A stretch of DNA of 64,000 nt from Artocarpus heterophyllus (lineage: Eukaryota > Streptophyta > Magnoliopsida > Rosales > Moraceae). This document shows positions 23,640 through 33,893 of this stretch, piece by piece. The notes beneath the pieces are model-generated. The model had not been told where the DNA came from, searched no databases, and was given only the letters and a program-made list of their open reading frames with translations. Location of the stretch: NCBI GenBank assembly GCA_025403435.1, contig CM046348.1, positions 30,708,148 through 30,772,147 on the forward strand, read 5' to 3'. The translations under genes were made by a program, and so were the position numbers. Numbering within the stretch: position 1 is the first letter of the stretch; each line of letters opens with the position of its first letter.

Positions 23640-24694
23640 CCTGTACTCGGAGCTCGATACTGAGGGACGCTACGCTGGAAGTGCTGCGGCTGCTGCCCCC
23701 GTGCTGGATATGAGAACTAATGAGGAGAAAACTGGGGATACTGCAACTGCGGGTACTGCTGAGGCGGAGGCAGGGTCTGAGGCTGAGACTGACAACTGGC
23801 ATCCTTCCCGGTCTGAGATCCAAGACGAGCATTCCTGATTGGGCAATTCCTCTTGATGTGTCCGGGCTGCTGACAGAAATGACAATGAAAGCTGTAGGGA
23901 TTGCTGCGCCCACTGCCAGACGAACTGCTGCTACCACTGTTTGTGCCACCTTGCTTGCCCTTCCCCGGAGCTAGACGGCTACTGATGCTCTTCCTACCAC
24001 TCCTCTGTGGTCCTCCTGAAGCCTTGTCTCGGTCCTCACAATACTGCACATAATCATTCTCCACAGATATCGCCGACGACACAAGCTCTCCAAAACTCCT
24101 AAGCCACAGAGCAACCAACTGTTGCCGAATAAGAGCCTTGAGCCCTTCCTGAAACTTAATACATTTCTCACGCTCCGATGTCACAGCTGATGGAGCAAAC
24201 CTAGCCAACTCATTAAACCTTGCCTCATACTCCCGAACTGACAGATCACCTTACTGCAACCTGTAGAACTCAGCTGCCTTCTGATCTCTATACCCTTGCG
24301 AAAAATATCGATCATAGAACAGCTCCTCGAACCTGTCCCAACTGATATCACCACCGCACTCCAAACGCTTAGCTTGTTTCCACCAAGTGTTAGCGCCACC
24401 TTGGAGCTTATACGCAGCAAACTCCACATGATACTCCTCAGGCACACCAAGGGTATCCAAGTGCTTCAAAACCGAATCTAGCCAATACTCTGCTAACTGC
24501 GGATCCCCATTACCATCAAAGGTCGAAATAGACGCACGTCAAAATTCCTTAAAATACGCATGCCGACTACCAACATCAGAATCTCCCGGTCTAGCCCTGG
24601 CTGCCATCTGTTGAAAAGCCGCAAACATAGACCTCATTATGCCCTCATCATTTCTGAACTCGGCGTCAGCTGTCGAACGACGTCGAGGTGCCAT
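23640..24694 (-). pseudogene. G2 gag with in-frame stops
   Basis: Same frame as pol, from the ATG at 24692-24694. The capsid-like region has FDGNGDPQLAEYWLDSVLKH and ANTWWKQAKRLE. The CCHC knuckle CHFCQQPGHIKRNC (about 23853-23894) is followed by a Gln/Pro-rich linker to the protease. Stops are TGA at 24539-24541, TAA at 24251-24253 and TAG at 23717-23719. Gag and pol are therefore in one continuous frame without a frameshift signal, as in many chromoviruses. Confidence 0.9.
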
Positions 24695-24784
24695 TCTCTC
24701 ACTTCTGAATATAAAATTTGGACTGTCAGAGGTATTTCATTGCCAAACCTATGTGTGTACAATTCCCAAGGTTCATAACCTTGA

Positions 24785-24796
24785 GCTCTGATACCA
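24785..24796 (-). other. Primer-binding site of G2 (tRNA-Met type)
   Basis: The minus strand reads TGGTATCAGAGC, three bases from the 5' LTR at 24800, identical to G1. Confidence 0.9.
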
Positions 24797-25926
24797 TTCT
24801 ATCACGCCCCGGAGTACGGGAGGTGACGTGGCTGATTATTTAAATTAATTAAAAGAGAATTTAATTAAAATCTAGAGTTTAAGGGGTTGAATTAAATATA
24901 AAATATGAAAGTTTAAAAAAAGCCATTACATGAAAGATGAATATTAAAGATTAAACATAGCAAATATGGGTTCTACAAACCCACAACTTATGCACACACA
25001 TGGTACTGACAATATCATAAATACAATCACAGTCCAAGTACAAATAAAGTTAAAGTCTTACATGCCTTGATTAATTAATACAAGAGATATACTAGTTCTT
25101 CTACTGCTCCTGTGTCTTGTTCGAAGAATCCTCTCCAAACCTAAATGGAAAACCACATAGAAGGGGGGAAATTAAAACAAATAAAATGTGAGCGAAAGGC
25201 TCAGTAGGACTATGTTTTATAAAATAAATTTAATTTAGAGGAACATTTCATTATTCAGGAGATATTTAAAAGAAACCTTGAATAAATAAATCAATAAGAA
25301 AATTTAAGTAAAACCATCCTTACCCTGAACAGTTTACTTGGATAACCCAAAATATCATTTTCTTTTTCCTAGGCAAACCATAATAACATCACCACCGTAG
25401 TGGCCCAGTTGGGTTTCGGGACCTGCCCCTAAGGTCGATCGCTACACGACCTGATCTCTGATATGGCATCATGCCTATATGTTTATTATCATCATCATTC
25501 AAAACCCAATTACCGAGTGTTGTCATTTACATTCATTATGAAGTTCATTTTAGTTCACGGTATATTAAAATATAACTGATAAATTCATTTTCAAACAACC
25601 GTTAAAAACATTTTAATAGAAATCCTTTTCAAAGCCAAATCATTTTGAAACTAGGCTACCAAGGAAATAGGGTAGAAGTCCTACCTCAATACTCGTGCCA
25701 GTGCCCCACACCGTAATCCCAGTCCGCTATACGTTAGCTTCGCGGAACCACGAACGATCCTAGATACAAACTAAGTCGATCAATATCTAGTTCGAGACAT
25801 TCTATGTTACTAAACCATTTCATGATGTCCTAGTGTGCCATTTGTATCTTTAAAATTATTCTATAAGGTTAGAATTTAAATCAGGGTTCAAAACAGTGAA
25901 AACGGGTGAAAAATTACAAAATTTTT

Positions 25927-26104
25927 CAAGCCTCGGCCGGCCTGTCGGACTCCCTGCTTCGGCCGGCCGAACTGCACAGTTCGGCCTGCCGAAAGCAAAG
26001 TTCGGTCGGCTAAACATCCCTAGGTTTGGCCTGCCGGACGGAAGAACACCGGCCTGCCGATCCCTATTCCGGCCTGCCAAACACGTGGTTCGGCCTGCCG
26101 AACT
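25927..26104. repeat. Spaced GC-rich palindrome array in the G2 5' LTR
   Basis: About eight units related to GTTCGGC-CT-GCCGAAC, spaced 20-25 bp. The unit at 26088-26103 has perfect 7-bp arms. The array is GC-rich and CpG-rich against AT-rich flanks. By the position of the GA-rich tract and TATA-like site it should lie in the transcribed R/U5 part of the LTR (inference). Confidence 0.9.
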
Positions 26105-26670
26105 GGGAAAACACAAAAATTCAGCCACGGGTTTTTGATTCCCCCAAAACGCAAATCTTGATTCTAACCTATTTTTCTCAAATCCCAAGCATGGAAAACA
26201 ATCATAGTTGATAGAAAAACATACTAGAACACATTTGAACTCATTTAAACAAGATTTAAACTCAAAAATCTCAAAAATCTAAAAATGAGAAAATGGGGAG
26301 AAAAATGAAAAATCTTGAATCCAATCCATTTTTCTTCAATCTAAGCTTAGATTCTAGTTGTTCTAAGTTCATTTAACTCAAATCCAAGGTTTTCTAAGCT
26401 TAAACAAACCTAGATTTCAAAAATGCACAAAATTGAAAATTTTGGAAAAAGTTTAGAAATTTCAAAACTAACCTCGAATCGAAGCTTCAATCCGCGTTCT
26501 CGGTTACTGAATCACGTTCCCGAGCTTCCTCCTTGCTATCCCGAAGCTTGGACTCGAATTTGGTTTCAAAAATTTTGAGAGAGATAGAGAGAGAGAAGAG
26601 GGTCTCAGGTGAAAGAGAGAAGGAGAGAGAGAGTGAAGTCAGGGAGAGTGAGGAGAGAGGAGGAAGGGAG

Positions 26671-26680
26671 AGAATAAATA
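26671..26680 (-). promoter_or_regulatory. Candidate TATA-like element in the G2 5' LTR
   Basis: The minus strand reads TATTTATTCT about 275-285 bp inside the LTR, followed downstream by a CT-rich run (the GA-rich tract on +) typical of plant LTR leaders. It is a weak match to a TATA box. If used, U3 is only about 0.3 kb and R/U5 about 1.9 kb. Confidence 0.35.
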
Positions 26681-26954
26681 GAGGGAAATGGTGGGCGGTT
26701 TTACTGTGCAAAAACCATGTGCCACCCACGGTTTTGTAAAACGGAATATTTTTAACATTTTACAAATTGTTATGTTTGAAAACTCAAAGCATCATTTTAA
26801 AACAATAAGAAATCATTTGAATTCATCAAATTAACAAAACAACCAAAAATTCAAAATCCAACCAAGTAATCAAATTAATGTTGAAACATTAATTATGGCA
26901 CACTAATTCATCATTTATATTACAATATCATTAAACAAATTTCGGGGCGTTACA

Positions 26955-27046
26955 ACTATTCAGTTGTTCTCAACGTAAATGAATAGAGAAAGTAGTACAG
27001 CCATGATATTGAGTAGAAAGAAAAAGAATGTTCTAACATTTTATAC
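26955..27046. other. Host spacer between G2 and the solo LTR
   Basis: 92 bp of host sequence bounded by the G2 TSD (26955-26959) and the C1-type TSD (27047-27051). It is the original continuation of the GAUT15 3' flank. Confidence 0.7.
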
Positions 27047-27051
27047 CAAGT

Positions 27052-27564
27052 TGTGAGAAATAAGCTTCAGAAGAAACAAGATCTTCAACAAGAACAATAA
27101 GAACAACACAGGCGATTTATACTTGGTTCGGATCTTTAATGATCCTACATCCAAGTCAGGGCATCATTAGCCCTAGTTGCATCCACTAATAACAAGAATT
27201 ACACACTCAATATTACAGCACTCTCATACAGTACTCTCTCTTGTTAATTCAGGGAATTTCCCCAAGGAATTTTCACTCCTCTCACCCTCTTACAAGTAGA
27301 AGCCCAGAACTTTCTATATACCCAGAGAAAAGAAAACCCTCTCTCTTAGAATGAACCCCTCGACTTCCCTCTTATTTTATTTCTTCTCAGATATACATCA
27401 AACAGGTGTAATCCTATATTAACAAAGCATATCAAAACTTCAGCCAAGTCCAATGAGAGGTTGACACATCATCAAGAGTGAATCTTCACAAGTTGCAGCC
27501 TTGTACAGCATTCCTCTCTTAATAAAACCGCCTCATAACAACTTAAATTAGAGACACCTTCACA
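27052..27564 (-). repeat. Solo-type copia LTR (C1 family, 513 bp)
   Basis: Begins tgtgagaaataagc and ends ttcaca on + (TG...CA ends). It is flanked on both sides by caagt (27047-27051 and 27565-27569), the same flank seen outside the 5' LTR of C1 (33448-33452). Compared with 32925-33447 it has a few substitutions and a 10-bp length difference near the inner end. Both TSD copies are present without an internal region, as in a solo LTR. Confidence 0.9.
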
Positions 27565-27569
27565 CAAGT

Positions 27570-28543
27570 ATTGTGGAAGTGAGTTGTTACTTTCTGATGG
27601 TACATACAATTTTCACTAATTGGCATGCATTCGATGTCCATATTGAAAGATGACAACTCACTTGTCACATTACTTGTACAAAAAAATTTGAGATGATTCT
27701 CGAGATGTCTACTAGTACTTCGAAACCACTTCAAAAGTAACATTCTGATAGTCTAACTAAAATTTACAGGCATTGTTAGAGAGCTACAATCTTGATTCTT
27801 ATATCTCTTGAAGGCTGACGATATTAACTATATAGTGTATTCCGTGGTACCTTAGTCTATTTGCTATTATGCACAAGAAAAACATTACCGGTCTCGAGCT
27901 TAGCATGAGCAGAGACTGAAGGCAAAACCTTCTTCCCTCTGGTCCCAAACTGTGCCCACGGTTTTCTTCCAAAATGAATTTATGTGAGAATGAGAGATCT
28001 TCGTACTTTCACCCCATGACCCGACATTTTCTAACAAACTTGTTTGAAGCATTTACATGTTTATTCCACAAGCCTCTAACCTCAGGAAACCCGATCTCAA
28101 GCCACGGCTTTGCAGGGCCACTGAAATGGGCAACTGCAGCAGCTTCCAAGAGTTCCTTGCCAACCTCTGGAGGGAGATAACCTAAACCATCGATGTGGAA
28201 TAATGGATCAAGAGGATAAACATGACCCTCAAATGCAATTAAGGCAGGTGAAAAAACTCCTGGATACCATAACGCCAACCCATTTCTGAGGCTCTGCAAA
28301 AATTAGATGACCAAATCATGGTGAGGGACAAGAAACATAAGCAGAGAAATAAACCATGAGTATTTGAGAAGCATAGGCCTCATCCTACTGTCTCTGTATA
28401 CATGCAAATTGCAGTTTTTACGAACCAACTTACTAGATTAGATCAGAAGATACTTACATTTTTTAACCATTGATGGTAAGTTGCAGTGATGTTGGACTTC
28501 CTCCAAGCTTCAAGGTTAAAGATATTCATGCCGTACAGCCATG
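27570..28543 (-). pseudogene. Duplicated 3' fragment of GAUT15 (end of exon 5, intron, exon 6, 3' flank)
   Basis: Matches 33453-34428 with about 1-1.5% differences by eye. It contains the intact last exon (28009-28293, about 94 codons including the HFSGPAKPW motif), the preceding intron and the last 86 bp of exon 5 (to 28543). The upstream exons, DDD motif and membrane anchor are missing, so it cannot make a glycosyltransferase. One visible change is GLGYLPP in place of GLGYRPP. It lies between a truncated C1 LTR and the solo LTR. Confidence 0.92.
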
Positions 28544-28558
28544 AAGAGTGAATCTTCA
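28544..28558. other. Templated filler at the GAUT15/copia breakpoint
   Basis: Between GAUT15 exon 5 sequence (ending catg at 28543) and the C1 LTR (starting ttcagccaag) lies aagagtgaatcttca. The same 15 bp occur about 40 bp away in the LTR (28590-28604), and cttca is shared at the switch point. The filler looks copied from the neighbouring LTR. Confidence 0.75.
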
Positions 28559-28680
28559 GCCAAGTCCAATGAGAGGTTGACACATCATCAAGAGTGAATC
28601 TTCACAAGTTGCAGCCTTGTACAGTATTACTCTCTTAATAAAACCGCCTCATAACAACTTAAATTAGAGACACCTTCACA
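28555..28680 (-). repeat. Truncated 3' LTR of C1 (126 bp)
   Basis: Only the U3-proximal 126 bp remain, from the TGTGAAGG end beside the PPT (28680) to the breakpoint. It aligns with 27441-27564 and 33327-33447. Confidence 0.9.
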
Positions 28681-28700
28681 ATTCTCCACCTTGGCTCTAA
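28681..28700 (-). other. Polypurine tract of C1
   Basis: On the minus strand AGCCAAGGTGGAGAAT directly precedes the TGTGAAGG end of the 3' LTR, as in other plant copia elements. Confidence 0.75.
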
Positions 28701-28760
28701 ATTTTGAGTTGTTTCATATCAGTGGATCTCAACTAAGAGCAGCCCTAAATTACCTGTGAA

Positions 28761-31700
28761 TCAGGCTACAACCTTGAGCAAGTCCAAGGCTTCCTTGAAC
28801 TTACTCACAGGGATTACTTTAGTAAGCAAATCTGGAGGATTGTCTTTTGTAGCAATCTTTTCAACAGTCACCAATCTTGCTGCCACAATGTCTCTTAGAA
28901 AATGAAGTCTGACATCTATGTGTTTTGTTCTTTCATGAAATACTGAGTTTTTAGACAAATAAATGGCACTTTGAGAGTCACAAAACACAACAATACTTTC
29001 TTGTTTAACACCCAACTCACTAACCAAGCCCTTCAGCCAAAGACCCTCTTTAACAGCTCCTGTCAAGGAAATATACTCAGCTTCAGTAGTTGATAGTGCG
29101 ACTACATGCTGTAAACTCGACTTCCAACTCACTGTGTTACCACCTAAAGTGAAAACATAACCTGTCAATGATCTCCTTTTATCTAAGTCCCCAGCAAAGT
29201 CAGAGTCACAATACCCCTTTACTTCACAGCTGTTATCAACACTCCTAGTGTATGTCAGCTTCAAATTTACAGAGCCTTTCAGGTACCTTAGAAGCCATTT
29301 AATAGCCTGCCAATGTCCTCTGCCTGGTTTGCTCATGAATCTACTAACTAAGCCAACTCCATATGCAATATCTGGTCTAGTTGAGACCATTGCATACATG
29401 AGACTCCCAACAGCATTTGAGTATGGTACTTGTTTCATATAAACTTCCTCCAATTTTGATTCTTGCTCCTTTATTGGGACGAGTTTGAAATTAGCTCCAA
29501 TGGGTGTATTGACAACTTTGGCTTGTTTCATACCAAACACCTCAATTACCTTATTCAAATAACTTGTTTGAGATAAGGTTAATTTACCATGTATCTTATC
29601 TCTCATAATATCCATGCCAAGTATCCTCTTTGCTAATCCAAGGTCCTTCATTTCAAACTCGGTACTCAGCTCCACCTTTAGTTTTTCAATTTCTGACTTG
29701 TGCTTACATGCTATAAGCATATCATCAACATAAATCAAAAGGTAGATAAAGGACATATCATTCAGTTTTGCCAAATAAACGCAGCTATCATATTTTGATC
29801 TTGAAAACCCTTTTGCAAGCATGAACTGGTCAAACCTGTGGTACCATTGCCTGGGGGACTGTTTTAGTCCATACAAAGATCTCTGTAGTAGGCAGACTTT
29901 GTGTGGACTCTCCTTATTAATAAACCCCTCAGGCTGGCACATATAAATTTTCTCATCCAGAGTTCCATGCAAGAATGCAGTCTTGACATCAAGTTGCTCC
30001 AATTCCAAATCCTGAATTGCAGTCAGTGCCAATATGACTCTAATTGAGGTGTGTTTTACCACGGGTGAGAACACCTCGTGAAAGTCTACTCCTTCAACCT
30101 GAGAATATCCTTTGGCCACCAGTCGTGCTTTAAATCTAGCTTCCTCAACCCCAGGGATCCCCAGTTTCCTTTTGAAAATCCATTTGCAGCCAATCAACTT
30201 TTGTCCTTTCGGTCTATCAAACAGTATCCAGGTTTCATTTTTGAGCAACGACCTCATCTCTTCCTCCATAGCAGCCTTCCATCGTAACTAGTTTATGCTT
30301 TTCCTTGCCTCAGAATAATTTGCAGGCTCATTCAAATCAACCCCATCAGCTACACTCAAGGCAAAAGCAATTAAATCTGCTGTAGCAAACCTTGAAGGAG
30401 GTTTTATTTGTCTTCTTGTTCTATCCCGAGTCAACAGGTAGTCTCTGAGTTGATCATCTGATCCTAATTGAGCTGTTTCTTCATCGTCTTGGGTTATTTC
30501 TTGGTGTGTCTCCTCAAGATCAGGGTCACCTGATATAATGGATTCTTGACCTTGTACAGGAGCTCCACCTTCTTCAAATGAACCTGCAGACCTGTCAAGA
30601 ACTTCAACCTGTGATATTGGAGTCTGCTCAGCTTGTTCAGAGCTGGCTATTCCTTGAGAATTAATGTTTGTTTTGTAAAACACATTTTCATTGAAAGTTA
30701 CATCTCTACTTATGACACATTTTTGCTCTTCTAACAACCATATTTTATAACCTTTTACACCATACGGATAACCAAGGAAAATTCCCTTCTTGGCCCTAGG
30801 ATTTAGTTTACCCTGTTTCACATGCACATAAGCTATACAACCAAATGTTCTAAGGTGTTTATAGTCAGGTTTCTCATTTGACCATTTCTCATCAGGAACC
30901 ATGAAATTTAGAGCAACATGAGGTGATCTATTGATTAAATAACATGCAGTAGAGGCAGCCTCTGCCCAAAATTTCTTGGGCAAGCCTGATTCATCCAGCA
31001 TACATCTTACTTTATTCATAATGGTCTTATTCATACGTTCTGCTAAACCGTTTTGTTGTGGTGTATTAGAGCAAGTATGATGTCTAGATATACCATTTTC
31101 AGAACAGTATAATTTGAATTGATTACTGCAGAACTCTAAACCATTATTTGTTCGTAACCTCTTAATTTTCTTATTGGTTTGATTTTCAATCAAGGTTTTG
31201 CATTCAACAAACTTACTAAAAGCCTCATCTTTAGTCTTTAAAAAATAAATCCACACCTTTCTAGAAAAATCATCTAGAAAAATAATAAAGTATTGACAAC
31301 TTGATAAAGACATAGGTACCTTTGGTGAGCCCCATAAATCTGAATGTATGTAGTCTATGATAGATTTTGTCTTGTGAACAGCATTTGCAAAACTCAACCT
31401 TTGTGCTTTTCCAAGTATACAGCTTTCACAAAACTCAAGATTAGTGATGTGCCTTTGATCCAGAAAACCTTGCTTGCTTAGTTCCTGTAGACCTTTGATG
31501 CTCATGTGGCCAAGTCTTCTGTGCCACAAAATTGTCTGATCGATCTTCATTACAGAGACAACAACCTCTCCAATCACTGTTGCCCCTTGTAGTACATACA
31601 AGCCCTGCTTTAGAATTCCTTTCATTACCACCATGGAACCTTTTACTACCTTTAAGACACCCTTTTCAGCCTTGTAAGAATAACCACTCAAATCCAGACT

Positions 31701-32768
31701 TCCAAGAGAAATCAAGTTTCTCTTTAAGTCTGGTATGTGCCTGACATCTGTTATAAGCTTGACTGTGCCATCCCACATTTTTAGTCTCACAGATCCTATG
31801 CCATGAATTTTACAGGACTCATTGTTGCCCATCAAGACTCTTCCTTTGGACACCTCTGTATAGTCTTGGAACCAATCTTTTCTGGGTGTCATGTGAAAAG
31901 TGTACCCAGAATCTAAAATCCATTCATCATTTGGATCATTGCTAGTGACAGCAAGAACATCCACAGTTTCAAAACTGTGTGAGACATTAGCTGATTCTCC
32001 AGTACCAATTTGATCAATTTTAGGAGAATTTATCTTTCTTGGAGGACAATTTCTCCTAAAATGACCCTCCTTCTTACAAACCCAACATGTTTTCTTAGAT
32101 CTTGACTTTGATCTTGAAAAGTTCTTGTTTCTGCCAGGTTGATCTTTTCTCTCCACTGTTCTGCCTCTGACATTCAGTCCCTCAGCATTCGATCTTGATT
32201 GCTTGAAATTGGCCCTTAAGTCCAATTCTTTTGAGTAGGCAGCCCCCATAACTTCTTCAAGCGAAAGAGTTTCTCTTCCATACTTTAGTGTGTCTCTCAA
32301 TTGTTCATATTGCCTAGGCAGTGAATTCAACAAAAATATTGCCTGATCTTCTTCTTCAATCTTAACTTCTAGATTTTCCAAATCTGATAACAATTTAGTA
32401 AACTCATCTATATTCTCATCTATGGACTTATTTTCATCCATTCTAAAACCATAGAATCGTTGTTTTAGATAGATTCGGTTGGGAAGAGATTTGGTCATAT
32501 ATAGCTGTTCTAACTTGTTCCACATACCACAGGCGGTTTTTTCTTTAACAACCTTCCTGAGTATCTGATCACTTAGACTCAACACAATGGTATTTCTAGC
32601 TTTTTTAAGGATCTCACCTTTGTTCTGCACGGAGTCAGGAATCTTCGATTCTCCTTTTAGAGCTTCATCCAGTCCAAGATTGCCGAAATGTGCAATCATT
32701 TTCTCCCTCCATAGATTGAAGTCGTTTTTCCCATCGAACTTCTCGATCTCATATTTGGATGTCGTCAT
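28761..32768 (-). pseudogene. C1 gag-pol polyprotein with one amber codon and an altered integrase residue
   Basis: A single frame of about 1335 codons from the ATG at 32768. Gag has a CWVCKKEGHFRRNC knuckle. Protease reads WILDSGYTFHM. Integrase has the HHCC region (LWHRRLGHM; CESCILGK), HSDLWGS, and ERMNKTIMN for the first and third acidic residues. The middle motif reads LRTNNGLEF, with Asn where the family has Asp. RT has YVDDMLIA; RNase H has [15 protein letters not shown] and [16 protein letters not shown] at 30288-30290 splits the frame into 826 and about 502 codons. The rest is free of stops and frameshifts, which points to a young insertion. As read it is probably inactive. Confidence 0.93.
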
Positions 32769-32910
32769 CTTTCGTTAATTGGAGCTTCTGGCCAGGAAGA
32801 TCTTTTCACAAGATTTGACGATGGTAAAGTGTCGATCAGAGAGAAAGTTAGCGAGAGACAACGACTTCAAAACAGCTCCAAGAATCTCCTTCTTGCTAGA
32901 ACGTTCCCAG

Positions 32911-32924
32911 CTCTGATGCCAATT
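32911..32924 (-). other. Primer-binding site of C1
   Basis: The minus strand reads AATTGGCATCAGAG directly after the 5' LTR. It differs by one base from the usual TGGTATCAGAG Met-tRNA site. Confidence 0.75.
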
Positions 32925-33447
32925 TGTGAGAAATAAGCTTCAGAAGAAACACGAAGAAACAAGATCTTCAACAAGAATAGTAAGAACAACACAGGCGATT
33001 TATACTTGGTTCGGATCTTTAATGATCCTACATCCAAGTTAGGGCATCATTAGCCCTAGTTGCATCCACTAATAACAAGAATTACACACTCAATATTACA
33101 GCACTCTCATACAGTACTCTCTCTTGTTAATTCAGGGAATTTTCCCAAGGAATTTTCACTCCTTTCACCCTCTTACAAGAAGAAGCCCAGAACTTTCTAT
33201 ATACCCAGAGAAAAGAAAACCCTCTCTCTTAGAATGAACCCCTCGACTTCCCTCTTATTTTATTTCTTCTCATATATACATCAAACAGGTGTAATCCTAT
33301 ATTAACAAAGCATATCAAAACTTCAGCCAAGTCCAATGAGAGGTTGACACATCATCAAGAGTGAATCTTCACAAGTTGCAGCCTTGTACAGCATTCCTCT
33401 CTTAATAAAACCGCCTCATAACAACTTAAATTAGAGACACCTTCACA
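32925..33447 (-). repeat. 5' LTR of C1 (523 bp)
   Basis: Ends tgtgag...ttcaca on +, followed by caagt (33448-33452). Differs from the solo LTR at 27052-27564 at about eight positions plus a 10-bp insertion (acgaagaaac). Confidence 0.93.
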
Positions 33448-33893
33448 CAAGTATTGTGGAAGTGAGTTGTTACTTTCTGATGGTACATACAATTTTCACT
33501 AATTGGCATGCATTCGATGTCCGTATTGAAAGATGACAACTCACTTGTCACATTACTTGTACAAAAAAATTTAAGATGATTCTCGAGATGTCTACTAGTA
33601 CTTCGAAACCACTTCAAAAGTAACATTCTGATAGTCTAACTAAAATTTACAGGCATTGTTAGAGAGCTACAATCTTGATTCTTATATCTCTTGAAGGCTG
33701 ACGATATTAACTATATAGTGTATTCCGTGGTACCTTAGTCTATTTGCTATTATGCACAAGAAAAACATTACCGGTCTCGAGCTTAGCATGAGCAGAGACT
33801 GAAGGCAAAACCTTCTTCCCTCTGGTCCCAAACTGTGCCCACGATTTTCTTCCAAAATGAATATTATGTGAGAATGAGAGATCTTCATTCTCT
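33448..33893 (-). other. GAUT15 3' UTR / 3' flank, interrupted by C1
   Basis: Sequence after the GAUT15 stop codon up to the C1 insertion; its near-identical copy is 27565-28008. Whether the natural polyadenylation site lies before or after the C1 insertion cannot be decided from sequence. Open frames here (33426-33626, 33682-33912) are not conserved coding sequence. Confidence 0.6.

Larger units (their letters stand above)
17937..26954 (-). mobile_element. Ty3/gypsy chromovirus-type LTR retrotransposon G2
   Basis: Second member of the G1 family, also on the minus strand. LTRs are at 17937-20059 (3') and 24800-26954 (5'). The TSD actat is at 17932-17936 and 26955-26959. All of gag-pol from the ATG at 24694 to the stop at 20108 stays in one frame, interrupted only by seven in-frame stops. 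It sits in the spacer between the convergent AG-like and GAUT15 genes. Better preserved than G1. Confidence 0.95.
24800..26954 (-). repeat. 5' LTR of G2 (2155 bp)
   Basis: It starts tatcacg on + (inner U5 end) and ends ggggcgttaca before the TSD actat. It includes the largest palindrome array in the window (25927-26104). The extra unit relative to the 3' LTR carries the G-box CACGTG at 26082-26087. Confidence 0.95.
28555..33447 (-). mobile_element. Ty1/copia LTR retrotransposon C1
   Basis: Minus-strand element with a full 5' LTR (32925-33447), a PBS, a near-complete gag-pol frame (28761-32768), a PPT and a truncated 3' LTR. The order GAG-PR-IN-RT-RH is that of Ty1/copia. It inserted about 450 bp after the GAUT15 stop codon, in the same direction as the gene, with target duplication caagt. 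The 3' end was lost in the rearrangement that produced the GAUT15 fragment. Confidence 0.93.

Noticed and set aside
25927..26104. CRISPR-like spacing of palindromic repeats
   Set aside because: Units are degenerate, linkers are only a few bases and related to each other, the genome is plant, and the array sits inside an LTR.
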